From assembly GCA_905147135.1 (NCBI GenBank), contig LR990049.1, positions 10,247,428 to 10,311,427 of the forward strand: 64,000 nucleotides of DNA, written 5' to 3'. Numbering within the stretch: the first letter of the stretch is position 1; each line of letters starts with the position of its first letter. Of this stretch, positions 23,122 through 33,330 are shown in pieces. This DNA is from Blastobasis lacticolella. Its lineage: Eukaryota; Arthropoda; Insecta; Lepidoptera; Blastobasidae. The notes below the pieces were generated by a model. It saw nothing but the letters and a program-made list of their open reading frames with translations. It searched no databases and was not told where the DNA came from. The position numbers and the translations under genes are program-made.

Positions 23122-26100
23122 ATGGAACTGAAGGCAGATAAACTTCCTACAACAGGTTATGCGCTTTACATTAAAATGTATTGTAAAATGAAAAGAGCTA
23201 CATGTAACAAAAAGGTGGGTTTTATTTTTCATTGTTTGTAAGTAAATAAACTGAATGACAACAAAGCGAAGTTCTAATTCTAAGTGATATTTTTACTATA
23301 ATGTTGCAGTGTGATCATGGAGTGCTGGAAATAGCAAAAGCGTGGATGTGTCTGAGTCCTGATGAAAAGCAACACTTTTGTGATAAACTTAAAGAATGTC
23401 AAAAAGAGTACAAAAAACTATTTGCCAAATATTTGAAAAATTCTAACCCTTACATGAAAGAAAAGAAAAAAATAAGAAAAAGGTAAGTAAACCACATGAA
23501 GGCTCAACTGTACAATATTAACAGTTGAATTGAGAATTAAAATTTTTGCTCGGAAGTGACAGTTACAAAGATATTTTTTTTTATATATTTAAGTTTTCAA
23601 GAGTGTTATTTTGTCTTGACGCTAGGGTTGCCAACCCTACTATACAATAGATAGATAGATGTATCCAGGCCATTTTCCGCATTCTATTCTTCTTGCCTTT
23701 CTGCCTTCTATTGTTCTTGCCATCCCAACTCCTCCAGGAAACGCAGCAACCCTTTGAGTTTTACAAGAGGCTCTGCACATGGGGCTCTCGGTAAGACCTA
23801 TGGTGAAGAGGTGTTTATTAAATGGACCGTGTCCCATTATAGCTCCGGTTACCAGACGGAGTTGCTTTTTGGTTAGTTTGAAGACCCTTTCAGACAGGGA
23901 AGGGTTAATTTTCGGTAGAGCCTCCTTGGCTTGTCTGCATTCCTCTAGTGATGACCAGAAAGAAGAATGTTGTGATGTTGTTGTTTTCAAGGGCCATGAG
24001 TACTGCCCTGCTGTCTGATAAAATCCTAATAGTAGTAGTTCCACTGTAATTACCTGATCGCCAAATCCTGGATTATGGTCAAGGATATCGGGCCCTCGTT
24101 CTCGAGAGCACAACTGGGATATTATTGATGAATATATTATACACCAACTTTATTATTGTGTATGAACATTATTGTACATATTGTGGTTAAGACAGACTAC
24201 ATGGCCTGCTACAGTTTAGATCTCGTACCCTTGCGCATAGGCGAAGATGAAGTCAAGCGCATGGATCAGGCCAGGTACATGGGATCTGTACTTAGCGCAA
24301 CCAGGGACATCAACAGTGATGTCAAAACCTGAATATCTGTGGCTTGGGGGCCAAATGGCGGGAGGTAACAATTGACACCTGCTGCAGCTCTCCTATACGG
24401 CAGCGAGACTCAGCCCTAACTAGAGATCAGATTTGACCTAAACAAACATAGGCTTTCTGAGAATTTGTTTCAGCACCTTTACACAGACTTATTTTTGCAG
24501 TCCCCCTGACAATGAAGAGCAATTAAATGATAAATTAAAAGAAATTGTTGATGATAATGTCGATATATCTCAACCAAATTTGGAAACTTCTATGAATAAC
24601 GAAGATCTAACAGTACAGGACAATGACAATAATGATCAAAGGTAAGGTTAATATAACATTTTATGCATAAAATAACAAAAGTATCACAATTGTTCTACAA
24701 ATATGTATATTCCTATACTCGTAGTAGGTATTCTATGTCGTTGGAGATTGCCGCTTATGTAATTTTTTAAAATCATGGAAAACTACATAAAAATATATTA
24801 TATCTTGTACGTACATAGGGCAAGGTACAGGGGCCGTGTGGTGTCCGACAGAGTAGAATAGCACCAACCCCTTACACTCGTGGGTGTGGTACAAGGCAAC
24901 TAATTTTGTCGAGGCAAAAGATCTAAGCGTCTCCGTAGACTGAAAAATAGGCAGCAGCGTTTTCTATTGTTATATTATAACACTGCGATCTCCAACCCGC
25001 CTGACTAGCGAGGAGATTATGGCTATAACCTACCCTCTCGCGGGAGAGGCCCAAAGTCCTGCAGTGGACTGTTATGGGCTGTGATGATGAGGTACAGAAG
25101 GCAGCACATCAATCTACCCAAAACCGATATAAAAGGAGTTAACATTGATATACGCATCCATAGAAATGATACTTTATCTTATACTACTTTTGGGTAGGTT
25201 GATGTGCTGCCTTCTATACTTTAAAACGTAACGCACTAGCCTTCCCCGCGGTTTACACCCACGCTTTGGATCTCTGTAAACTACTATCCCGCGAGATCCT
25301 CTATTTTTCCGTGATCAAAAAGAACAAACGACAATAGTGTAGCTTCTTGTTAGTGAAATAATTTTCGAAATCGGTTCAGTGGTGTCGGAGATTTGCGCCA
25401 ACAACCAAATTTACAAACATACAAACTTTTCCTCTTTATAATATTAGCTAGTATTACTATCGTACACTCACTGTAGTCGAGTGAAAAGTAAGGGCGATGG
25501 TGACCTAATGGTCCGACTCTTACCTCGAGGTACCGAGTTCGAACCGGCGCGCGCCCCACTGAACTTTATGTCGTGGACTTAAGAAAATGGTGATACCTGT
25601 CAAATTGGGCATCTTAGATCTTGAAAACTTCAGATCTATATTCACACACATAAACACAGTCTATATTTAAAATGACATTTTATCATTTGTCTTATTTGTA
25701 CTTATAATTATTTCTTTTAATTTTCAGGACAGAAAATGTCATGGAGGACATAAAAGATGATGAGAATGATAATCTTGAGCTTCCTACTACACATGAACAT
25801 TATGTTGTACTTCCGGAACCCACACCACCTATGGTCAAGTCAGTATAATAAGTACTTACAATAAATAGCTACTTTTAATCGCACTGTGTGCCATTTTAAA
25901 TTTTGATAAGACCACCGTAAGAGCGTTTAAACGCTGTAAAGGCGACTCACGTGTTGGCTAATTTGTATTGCCTAGACCTTCGCTTGTCGACATTCGTCTA
26001 CCTACAGGGCGAAAGGAGCCAAGCGCCAATGCAATAGGGTTCATTTTTAAACTGCAGCAGTCTCTTGCTCTTTGTCTTCACTCGCGTTGGCCACGACTCG

Positions 26101-27917
26101 GCCAACATATTGTATACTCGGTTTATCAAAGATATTGAAATATTGGGTGACACGTACTTAAAAGGTTGGTTATGTATATTGTAAATTAAGTCCCAGTCAA
26201 CCAGGGATTAAAAGTAGACAATATTTTTTCGGCTATAACGAAGTTAGAAAAATTCTTTTACCAAAAACAAAATATGATTTATGGCTTACCTCCGAGTTGT
26301 ACCTCATCCAGTCAAAATAGGCCTTTTTTTCAAATCCACGAGGTCCACTTAATCGAATTGTTTTGGTGGGTGGTCGCAATAAAATGAGGTACATTATTAG
26401 GGTTCCGTACCCGAAGAGTAGGTAAATAAAAAGGAACCCTATCACTAAACCTCCGTTGCCTGTCCTGGCCTGTATCTTTGAACTGTGAAGGCCAGGTACT
26501 TGAAATTTTCACAGAAGATGTGTTTCTATAACAACAAATAATAAATGTTGAAAATTAAGAGTCCCCATACAATAAACATGCTTTTTCAGAGGTTTTTCTA
26601 AAATACTAAAACCCGGTCAATCGTGAGACGGACTCGCGCATCAAGGTTTCGAATTTAATAGAATTTGACGAATCACATGTTACTCATCATCATCATCATC
26701 ATCTCGGCGTTAAATCCCGGTTGCGCCCCCGCGCTACACGCGGGTGCCCGGGGTCCGCCTTCCTGCTATGTCTAGTCCACTTTGCTCGGTCTTCGGCATC
26801 CTTCATAGTGAGTCCGTTGGCACGCATGTCACTCTTAACGACGTCCAGCCATCGCTTCTTGGGCCGGCCTCTCCTTCTCGTGCCTGGTGGGGGCGGCATG
26901 GCCAGACATTTGTTCCCCACATTATTTGCCGGTCTGCGCAAGACGTGGCCATACCATCGAAGGCGACACTCCTGTAGCTTATCTGCGATGTCACGGACAC
27001 GAAGGCTACCGCGGATGTGGGCGCTCCGCACGCGATCTTTGCGGGAAACCCCACACATCCACCGCAGCATCTTCATTTCCGTGACTCGCAACTCCTGCTT
27101 GTGTCGCTCTAGTAGAGGCCAAGTCTCGCTGCCGTATAAGAGAACAGGTCTAATAATGGACTTGTAGACCTGTCCCTTCAGTTTCATCGGCATCTTGGGG
27201 TCACAAATGACAGCCGTCACCTCCCGCCACTTTGCCCAAGCCGCGGATATTCGGGCTTTGACGTCGCTGTCGATGTCACCAGTTGCGCTTAGTACTGACC
27301 CCAGGTATCTGGCCTGATCCGTTCGTTTGACCTCCTCTTCACTGGGGGGTATGGGGCCCAAACACCATCTTATGGGCCCAAGCCAACCTCACCTGCCCGC
27401 GGTCCCCCTGCTGGCAGACGGACGAGGCTCTGGCGAACCGGCTTTTCCTTAACGGGTTGTGTGGGTCGGATGGTAGTCGCCGCACATAAAAAGCCAAACA
27501 CCAAAAAAAATATGGAAAGGCAAGCACGGAAACCCGACATAGATAGGGCGTCGCCGCAAAACGAATCACATGTTACTCTGACCTCAAAATGTTGTTGTTA
27601 GCCTAGAATTATTTGCGGTAATGGTACGAAACCCCTGTATACGAGTTCAACTCGCACTTGGCCGGTTTTGAATAGATTGCTATCTGAATATGATTAATAA
27701 TTACTTTTGTATTTACAGAAATAGCAGAGAATTGTTTGAATTGCTAAAGTCAAGCAATAATAGTGACAGGACTTGGGATCAATTAACTTCAAATGAAAAA
27801 AGAAGACATCGAACCGCAGTTAGTAAATTAAAACAGGACTACATTAAAAAATATGTAAAATATTTGGAGAGCTTACCGCCAGAACAGCTATTTAATCATT
27901 ACATTAAAAAAATATGA
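23122..27917 (+). CDS. HMG-box-like protein, 5 exons, 238 aa
   Basis: Exons: 23122-23214, 23310-23482, 24501-24641, 25728-25838, 27719-27917 (stop TGA). All acceptors are AG; donors are GTGGGT, GTAAGT, GTAAGG and the weak GTCAGT; phases 0, 2, 2, 2 join cleanly. Residues about 7-75 resemble an HMG box (LPTTGYALYIKMYCKMKR ... GVLEIAKAWMCLSPDEK ... CQKEYKKLFAKYL): a DNA-bending fold with the conserved aromatic, W and EK/Y positions. Residues about 89-172 are an acidic, Asn/Asp-rich linker ending in PEPTPPM. Residues 174-238 look like the C-terminal half of a second box (TWDQLTSNEKRRHRTAVSKL, then DYIKKYVKYL). Likely nuclear or mitochondrial DNA-binding; I cannot name an orthologue (a TFAM- or testis-HMG-like protein is possible). 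Introns contain R1-, RTE- and SINE-derived debris. AATAAA at 27961 is the probable poly(A) signal. Confidence 0.75.
23640..24020 (-). pseudogene. R1/I-type LINE 3' fragment in intron 2
   Basis: On the minus strand the frame reads FWSSLEECRQAKEALPKINP, then KLTKKQLRLVTGAIMGHGPF and TIGLTESPMCRASCKTQRVA, the region after RNase H typical of R1/LOA/I-type LINEs, down to about 23640. The upstream part of the element is missing. An AGAT-type microsatellite sits at the end (23648-23660). Confidence 0.75.
24020..24130 (+). repeat. SINE 3' fragment
   Basis: Carries the 3' family blocks CACTGTAATTACCTGATCGC, 'AATCCTGGATTATGGTCAAG' and CTCGAGAGCACAACTGGGAT. It abuts the LINE fragment on its left. Confidence 0.7.
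24225..24420 (+). pseudogene. RTE-type LINE fragment
   Basis: A plus-strand relative of the RTE C-terminal region at 26699-27361: GEDEVKRMDQARYMGSVLSA is recognisable, followed by a TRDINSDVK block and a WGPNGGR remnant, then stops. About 200 bp remain. Confidence 0.65.
24822..25090 (+). repeat. Lepidopteran-type interspersed repeat, copy 1
   Basis: Shares blocks with the inverted copy at 59862-60106 and the fragment at 62741-62790: 'GAATAGCACCAACCCCTTAC', 'GATCTCCAACCCGCCTG', GGGAGAGGCCC and CCTGCAGTGGACTGTTATGG. It ends GATGATGA. No coding capacity; probably a SINE or the 3' end of a LINE. Confidence 0.7.
25092..25219. mobile_element. Hairpin MITE in intron 3
   Basis: A 128-bp inverted repeat. 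The left arm reads GTACAGAAGGCAGCACATCA and the right arm, inverted, GTATAGAAGGCAGCACATCA; both continue through TACCCAAAA, giving arms over 30 bp. It directly follows the GATGATGA end of the repeat at 24822. Confidence 0.75.
25490..25565 (+). repeat. SINE head fragment
   Basis: A tRNA-like head with ATGGTGACCTAATGG, CTCGAGGTACCGAGTTCGAA and GCCCCA, degraded. The body is absent. Confidence 0.5.
26683..27500 (-). pseudogene. RTE-type LINE 3' part (RT C-terminal domain)
   Basis: A 220-codon minus-strand frame (26699-27361) reads DQARYLGSVLSATGDIDSDV, then IIRPVLLYGSETWPLLERHK, VTEMKMLRWMCGVSRKDRVR, ECRLRWYGHVLRRP and RRRGRPKKRWLDVVKSDMRA, the C-terminal part of an insect RTE-like ORF. The 3' end is a (GAT)n tail on the minus strand at 26683-26701, as expected for RTE. 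The 5' part is truncated near 27500. It lies in intron 4 of the HMG-like gene, antisense to it. The overlapping plus-strand frames are shadows. Confidence 0.85.
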
Positions 27918-27960
27918 ATGAAATATCCAGATTTTCCTTCTCTACAATGAAATAACAGAA

Positions 27961-27966
27961 AATAAA
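27961..27966 (+). terminator. Polyadenylation signal of the HMG-like gene
   Basis: AATAAA, 43 bases after the stop codon. Confidence 0.6.
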
Positions 27967-28249
27967 ACCGTTAGTTCATAATCTACTGGATTATTAACTA
28001 TCGTAAAATTGTAAGCTAAAACAAAATTCACCCAATCATTTCAATTCCAAATAAATCGGTTTAACACATTTTGTTCCGGGGACGAATCGTCCCGAGACCA
28101 TGATGTGCAACTGCGTCGAAATATCTGGCTACTCGTCAATAAAGGTACGTGGTAGGAAACCCGTAAAATACCCTTAAATATTAACCGTTATAGTTTAAAA
28201 CATTAGTTAGCGGCACCAAGTATTGAATCTTAAAAATTCATATTGTCGG

Positions 28250-28730
28250 ATTTATTGCAACTGTTGTTGCAAATAACTGGCGCGTACTGTCATATTCCAA
28301 AGGAAACATGTCATAGTCCAAAGGAAACACTGTAGCTGGGAGCTCATTCCACATCCAAATCGTACGAGCGAGAAACGTTCTTTCGAACCTCCGCGTCGTG
28401 ACCAACAGAGGGCCTAGTGTGAGTTCCGCTTCGATTTTACTTTACTATCGCGTTTGCGTTTACGTGGAAATTAGTATGAAAACATATATAGCGCCGCCTA
28501 GTGGTACGTAAATGAAGTTTTTTTCTTCATACTAATTTCGACGTAAACGCAAACGCGATAGTTAAGTAAAATCGAAGCGGAACTCACACTAGGCCCTCAG
28601 AGGGTCTAAGTAGTGAGGAGCCCACGGCGGGTGGTGCGATGGTGGAATTGTGCTGTGGGCACCAGATCGAAAAGTTCCTCGGAACACTCCCCATTGCAAT
28701 TCTCCAAAACGATGCGTCGTTGAGATAAGT
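28250..28730 (-). pseudogene. LINE C-terminal fragment split by a MITE
   Basis: On the minus strand the right part (28598-28730) reads TTHRFGELQWGVFRGTFRSG and HPPWAPHYLDPL. The left part (28250-28408) continues LVTTRRFERTFLARTIWMWN-ELPATVFP. The two are in frame once the 189-bp MITE and one CAG are ignored. 'WNELPATVFP' is characteristic of the ends of LINE RT ORFs. An 18-bp tandem duplication follows (TTTCCTTTGGAMTATGAC twice, about 28290-28325). Confidence 0.65.
28409..28597. mobile_element. Palindromic 189-bp MITE, copy 1
   Basis: Ends AGGGCCTAGTGTGAGTTCCG and its inverse, with arms of about 57 bp (continuing CTTCGATTTTACTT, ATCGCGTTTGCGTTTACGT). Flanked by a 3-bp duplication CAG (28406-28408, 28598-28600). 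Copy 2 at 30158 has the same length and the duplication CTG. Confidence 0.9.
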
Positions 28731-28975
28731 GTTTTTCTACTATGTTTTTCTTTTCTTTGTAGGTGGCAAACAAGCTTACGGCCTGCCTGATGGTAAGCAG
28801 TCACCGCAGCCTATGTACATTTGCAATATGTTAACCTACTTACTCACTTCTATTAACGTGTACCTGATATACCTACGGTTGAAACTTTTATCGCATTACT
28901 TGTTTTTTTCTAAATTATTCCCCCTCGTGAAAGTACTAAAATTTTCATGTCTTGTACACAAAGAAATTTGACATA
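28731..28975. other. Non-coding, with a short interspersed-repeat fragment
   Basis: 28761-28820 contains the block GGCCTGCCTGATGGTAAGCA-GTCACC, a form of the 'CACCTGATGGTAAGTGGTCACC' repeat also seen at 8504, 49800 and 59259. The rest is unremarkable AT-rich sequence. Confidence 0.5.
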
Positions 28976-29710
28976 TTGCTATGTCCAATATCTTTGGACC
29001 GCCGCTACCGTTACCAACTGACGACCTAACCTCACCTATTTTCGGCATACGTGCTCGCGGGCGACTCGGCTGGGTTTCCCCCTCAGTAATCGCCGGCTGG
29101 ATTGTGAAAGGATAACGCGAATGAAAGGATAACAACGAATTATTATTATAAACATAAAAGACCAATGGACACTCCGGACACGCCGGGCTCGCCGGAGCTG
29201 CAGCAGTCACTTACCCCGTCGCAGCCCTGACGGAGCCGCATTCCGCAGAGAACACGGGACTTGTACCTACCAGCCGGGATAATCGCAGCCTAGTGGACGT
29301 GAGCCGACCCGTCGCCGCGCCGCAGCCTACCCACGTGGCGACGCCTGCTCATGCCGCTAGACTGTCTCTAATGTGCCACCCACGCAAGCCCATCGTGTAT
29401 CGCTAGCGACACCCGCAATACCGGCCGCGCTGCCTGCTCGCCCTTATCTCGCTGTCACTCGTGTAACCACTGGAGCTTCAGCCGCGACCGCCACGCGGCA
29501 ACTTACTTTTGCCATACCCGCCACGCCAACCACGCTCGCTCACGCTGCCAGCACGCAGCACGGTCGCTGCAGCGTCGACTGTACCAACTGATGCTCTCAC
29601 TTCAGCTTCCCTTGAAATCATGAACGCGATTCGTTCACGCCCGACTCGGACGAGTCATTGGCAGAAGAAAACAAACGGCAGTGTACAGGGGCTTCACTGA
29701 AGCTGTAACG
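28976..29710 (+). pseudogene. GC-rich decayed coding-like stretch, possibly LINE ORF1
   Basis: GC content rises sharply. An ATG at 29164 opens MDTPDTPGSPELQQSLTPSQ and stops at once. Ala/Thr/Pro-rich frames continue in other phases (AATATRQLTFAIPATPTTLA) and the end reads TPDSDESLAEENKRQCTG. This composition is usual for ORF1 of some insect LINEs, but no domain is intact. It could instead be a dead host exon. Confidence 0.35.
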
Positions 29711-29894
29711 TTGCACATACCATGACACGTTATACGACGATCCCTTGCTTTTTTTTTCTTTTTTTAATTACGCCTCCCAGCGCGTCAAACCTTAAAATTT
29801 AAAAAAATTTCGTTTTATTTTTCACATTTGTAATCTTCTCTATAATTGATTGCAATTAAACATAATAAGACAGTTTGCTCTGGGGTGGAGACCT

Positions 29895-30147
29895 GTAGCC
29901 GTATTCACAATGATTCGAAACTGTTTCCGAACGATTCGACACGAAATTCGTGAGTGGCGAATCCGTGTCGATCGATTTGAAAACTGTTATTCAGAATCCC
30001 GATAGATTTCACGGAAACTCTACTCTCTACAACATATGAAAATTTCATCAAAATTAACTTAAACCACATTTTCCTAAGAACTTTTGAGGGGTCCTTTGTC
30101 GATTCCGTATCCGAATCCGATTTCCGAGCCATTGTGAATACGGCTAC
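29895..30147. mobile_element. MITE with 9-bp target duplication, 253 bp
   Basis: Perfect 18-bp terminal inverted repeats GTAGCCGTATTCACAATG. Flanks TGGAGACCT (29886-29894) and TGGTGACCT (30148-30156) match at 8 of 9 positions. A 9-bp duplication suggests the MULE (Mutator-like) superfamily. No coding capacity. Confidence 0.75.
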
Positions 30148-30157
30148 TGGTGACCTG

Positions 30158-30346
30158 AGGGCCTAGTGTGAGTTCCGCTTCGATTTTACTTTACTATCGC
30201 GTTTGCGTTTACGTGAAAATTAGTATGGAAAACTATATAGCGCCGCCTAGTGGTACGTAAATGAAGTTTTTTTCTTCATACTAATTTCGACGTAAACGCA
30301 AACGCGATAGTAAAGTAAAATCGAAGCGGAACTCACACTAGGCCCT
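30158..30346. mobile_element. Palindromic 189-bp MITE, copy 2
   Basis: Same sequence class and length as 28409-28597, with ends AGGGCCTAGTGTGAG. Flanked by CTG (30155-30157, 30347-30349). It sits 10 bp from the end of the MITE at 29895-30147, within or next to that element's right target duplication. Confidence 0.9.
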
Positions 30347-30349
30347 CTG

Positions 30350-31635
30350 TAGCACCGGTTTCCCTAGTTCAGGCACCAGTCGCCATAAATATGTATACAT
30401 ATCCAACATGTAAAAATGCACCTAGTGTCATAAAACATAAAAATATTATGTATACGTTGTTGTGGAGAAATAAATGGATTATTTATTTATTCTCTATTCT
30501 TTTTCATCTGATCTAGTTTCGCGGTAGACGCCAAAAAGGACGCCGCTCGCTCTATTTTGGCGCGATTAAAGCTTGCGCAGGCGCGAGCAGTGTTGCCCCT
30601 ATTAACCATTTCTCAGGCATTATGCCAAAGTTTAGACATAATGTCTGGGTATTTAATAATATATCTATTTTTCTTTATTTATTTCATATGTATTCTTGTA
30701 ACATGGTACAATATTTCCCATGTTATCAGACCCTAATTCTATAGTTTATGTATTGTATTTTCTCGATTATCTTAACATTTAGGCAAACTTTTCGGGGTAA
30801 ATGATTTTGACGTCTTGTGGACACTTTTTGCCACTTTTCGAGCGCGTATGAAGTTTTAAGACTTTTCACTTGAAACTATTTGTTTTTCGAGTTGATCTTT
30901 TGAATTTGCTTGCATAGGTATATGAGATAGTTTGCATGTTTGCGAACGTTTAAAGTGAGCAAGTGTATCAAGTGTGCTAATCCCAGGTGAGTAACTCATA
31001 ATTCCTGTGCTACGTTTGCAACTGTCGTCTGGACCTGCTTTACTCCTGTTTCCCTTCATTTTCCTAACCCGTTCCTATCCTTTCCATTTTCCTCAGACAC
31101 GGCAGAGGGTAGGAGTGCTCAACTTCTGGAGCCGTGTGTCTTTTTCTTGTATCTTTGCTGTTGGTGGTGATAGACTACCTACACGCAGGTATCGCGTATT
31201 TTACCCCGCATCGCGGCCTGCCTGAGCCGCTGCAAGCCAGGTCATCCCCAAGCTCTATCCAGTACCTGTATCACCAGCTTTTTGTATTCTACCTACTTAC
31301 TTAACCCTGTGTAAGAAGTTCACCATCCATCCACCTAGCTAAACTAATCCTAATTCTGTACCAACCTGCTTCCATAAAGTTTTGTAGAGGTCTGAGCCCC
31401 TGCTTTACGCCGCATGTTTTTCTTACAATGGGGTAATATGTAGTTTTAAGTTACGTGAGAACAAGGAACATGTAATTTCTTAACGTTGATAGTATTCCTT
31501 AGTCTATTGTTGCTGTAACTGTATTCCAAGTTTGTTTGTTTTATGTTTTACTTACTTTTTTATATTTTTTACCTTTACACCAAAGCCTAGTTTCCTTTTC
31601 TACCCGTCTCACTAAGTTTTATGATTAGAATCTAG
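30350..31635. other. Non-coding, nothing firmly recognised
   Basis: Contains a GC-richer patch at 30530-30600 (CGCCGCTCGCTCTATTTTGG) and otherwise AT-rich DNA. Short frames at 31007-31225 are not protein-like. Confidence 0.45.
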
Positions 31636-31920
31636 TCTGTCAAAGCCTCGCTGCGAGCGATCGTGGGAGCCGGTCGATACGTGACGAACGACGTAATCGC
31701 GCGAGACCTCCGTATCCCGGCCGTCGACGAGTTCGTCCATAAATTGTCACGTCGAATGTTCAACCGCGCCGACCACGGGCGACACCTCCACTTGCAGAAC
31801 ATATCTCCTTACCAAGCCCGACCGCCAGAGGGACGCCCATTACACCGCGAGTAGCTGCGCTCCCCGTCCCCACGGACGGGTTGTCCGACCCCCTACTCGC
31901 CGTATAAAGCGTACTCCACA
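31636..31920 (+). pseudogene. Jockey-type LINE C-terminal fragment
   Basis: The frame 31640-31857 reads SLRAIVGAGRYVTNDVIARD, LRIPAVDEFVHKLSRRMFNR and ADHGRHLHLQN, the end of a Jockey RT ORF. It is truncated on the 5' side and stops at 31855. Confidence 0.7.
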
Positions 31921-31995
31921 TGTTCGTCATTCCGCGGGATCACGAGAATGTAGAGGGAGTATTCGCCTATTATAATTCGTGTAGTCCCGTGCATG

Positions 31996-32354
31996 TTTGG
32001 CATGTCTCGCCTATTTCATAGACTAAGTAGAGATGTATCGATTTTATATTTATCTTTCTAGCGCTTTTTCCCGTAATAGATTCGAGGTACACTTGACCAT
32101 GATCCAGGATACTACTAGATCAGGTAATGACAGTAGAGCAGCTGCCATCACCTCTGTGGCCCTGTTAACAGCAGAAGGTACCAGATTAGCGATATTACAC
32201 CGATGAATCGATATAATGTCGACGCATTTTACATCCACCACATCCCTAATAGGCGAGAATGTAGAGAATCGACCAAATTCCCGGCAAAAGTTTCGGCGAA
32301 CATGTGAGGTACGCTTTTGGCATGCCTCGTCTATTTCATAGACTAAGTAGAAAT
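31996..32354. repeat. Repeat with SINE core, flanked by 37-bp direct repeats
   Basis: 32031-32310 is alignable with 57391-57680 ('CATCCCTAATAGGCGAGAAT', 'GTACACTTGACCATGATCCA'). Its middle (about 32090-32170) is the 3' part of the window's SINE in minus orientation. Direct repeats of about 37 bp (TTTGGCATGTCTCGCCTATT at 31996; TTTGGCATGCCTCGTCTATT at 32317) flank the unit here but not at 57391. Confidence 0.6.
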
Positions 32355-32754
32355 TATCATTCGACTATTTGTTGTCGGCTTGCCAGTGACTCAATGGAAA
32401 AAGCCATATCAAAAATTCAAAATTTATTGATTGATTAGGACATTAAATATCTCTTTCAATCGTCAAAAAGGAGGGGGGTAGGAAAGTAGGAAGGAAGCAC
32501 ACAGTGACACGCTGGCAGCAGCAAACTTACCCCACGCCAGTCACGACCGGACCGTGCCCGGCAATGAGAGGCAAAGCCGGACCGCGCTCAATATATTATA
32601 TAAATATGTCTAAATTAAGAAAATCCACTTAAAACTACAGCAAGAGTAAGCCAGTCTACCAAGGCAGCACCCGTTCACGAGTATAACGCAGGGCCCAGCC
32701 ATCGTCCAATTCAACCATATTTGAGGAAAAAGAGCGACCCGGCCCCCACGCCAC
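32355..32754. other. Non-coding, nothing recognised
   Basis: No gene or repeat terminus could be supported here. Confidence 0.4.
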
Positions 32755-33330
32755 CGGAATGAATCCGACATCAGCCCCTGGGCCGTATCAAATTCCAAGC
32801 TGTATTCTTAAAAACTGTATTAGGACGTTGTCACCGGTATTGTCAGTGCTGATAAATGAATCGTTCCGCAGTGGCTGTGTACCTCAAGACTGGAAGCACG
32901 CTATTGTTACGCCAATTTATAAAAAGTTGGATAAAACTCTGCCAGAAAACTTTAGACCAGTCAGCCTTACAAGTAATCCGGTGAAAGTTATGGAGAGAAT
33001 AATCGGTGAACAGCTGTCATTATTCATCAGTCAAGAGTGCATATTATCCACCAAACAACATGGTTTTGTTAGGAAAAGGTTAACTGTTACTAATCTGCTG
33101 TCCTGTGTACATTAGTGGTCAACAGAAATAGATGATAGGAATCCAGTGGATGTCATATACCTGGACTTTCAGCGCGCCTTCGACAGGGTGCCGCACCAAC
33201 GGCTGTTGATGAAACTACTAGATTACTTCGGAATAAGAGGTCCCTTGCTCGCTTGAATTAAAAACTTCCTCAAAGATAGAACGTTCCAAGTACGAATTGG
33301 TAGCTCCCTATCCCAGCGAAGGCAGGTGCC
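32755..33330 (+). pseudogene. Jockey/CR1-type LINE, part 1 (RT N-terminal half)
   Basis: Reads APGPYQIPSCILKNCIRTLS, VPQDWKHAIVTPIYKKLDKT, ENFRPVSLTSNPVKVMERII, KQHGF and then, past a stop at 33114, VDVIYLDFQRAFDRVPHQRL (RT motif with FDxV). A second stop is at 33256. The element resumes at about 35985 and again at 39126, so this is the first of three pieces of one LINE. Confidence 0.8.

Noticed and set aside
26721..27167. 148-codon plus-strand frame and neighbouring plus-strand frames
   Set aside because: All are shadows of the minus-strand RTE reverse-transcriptase fragment, which has recognisable motifs.
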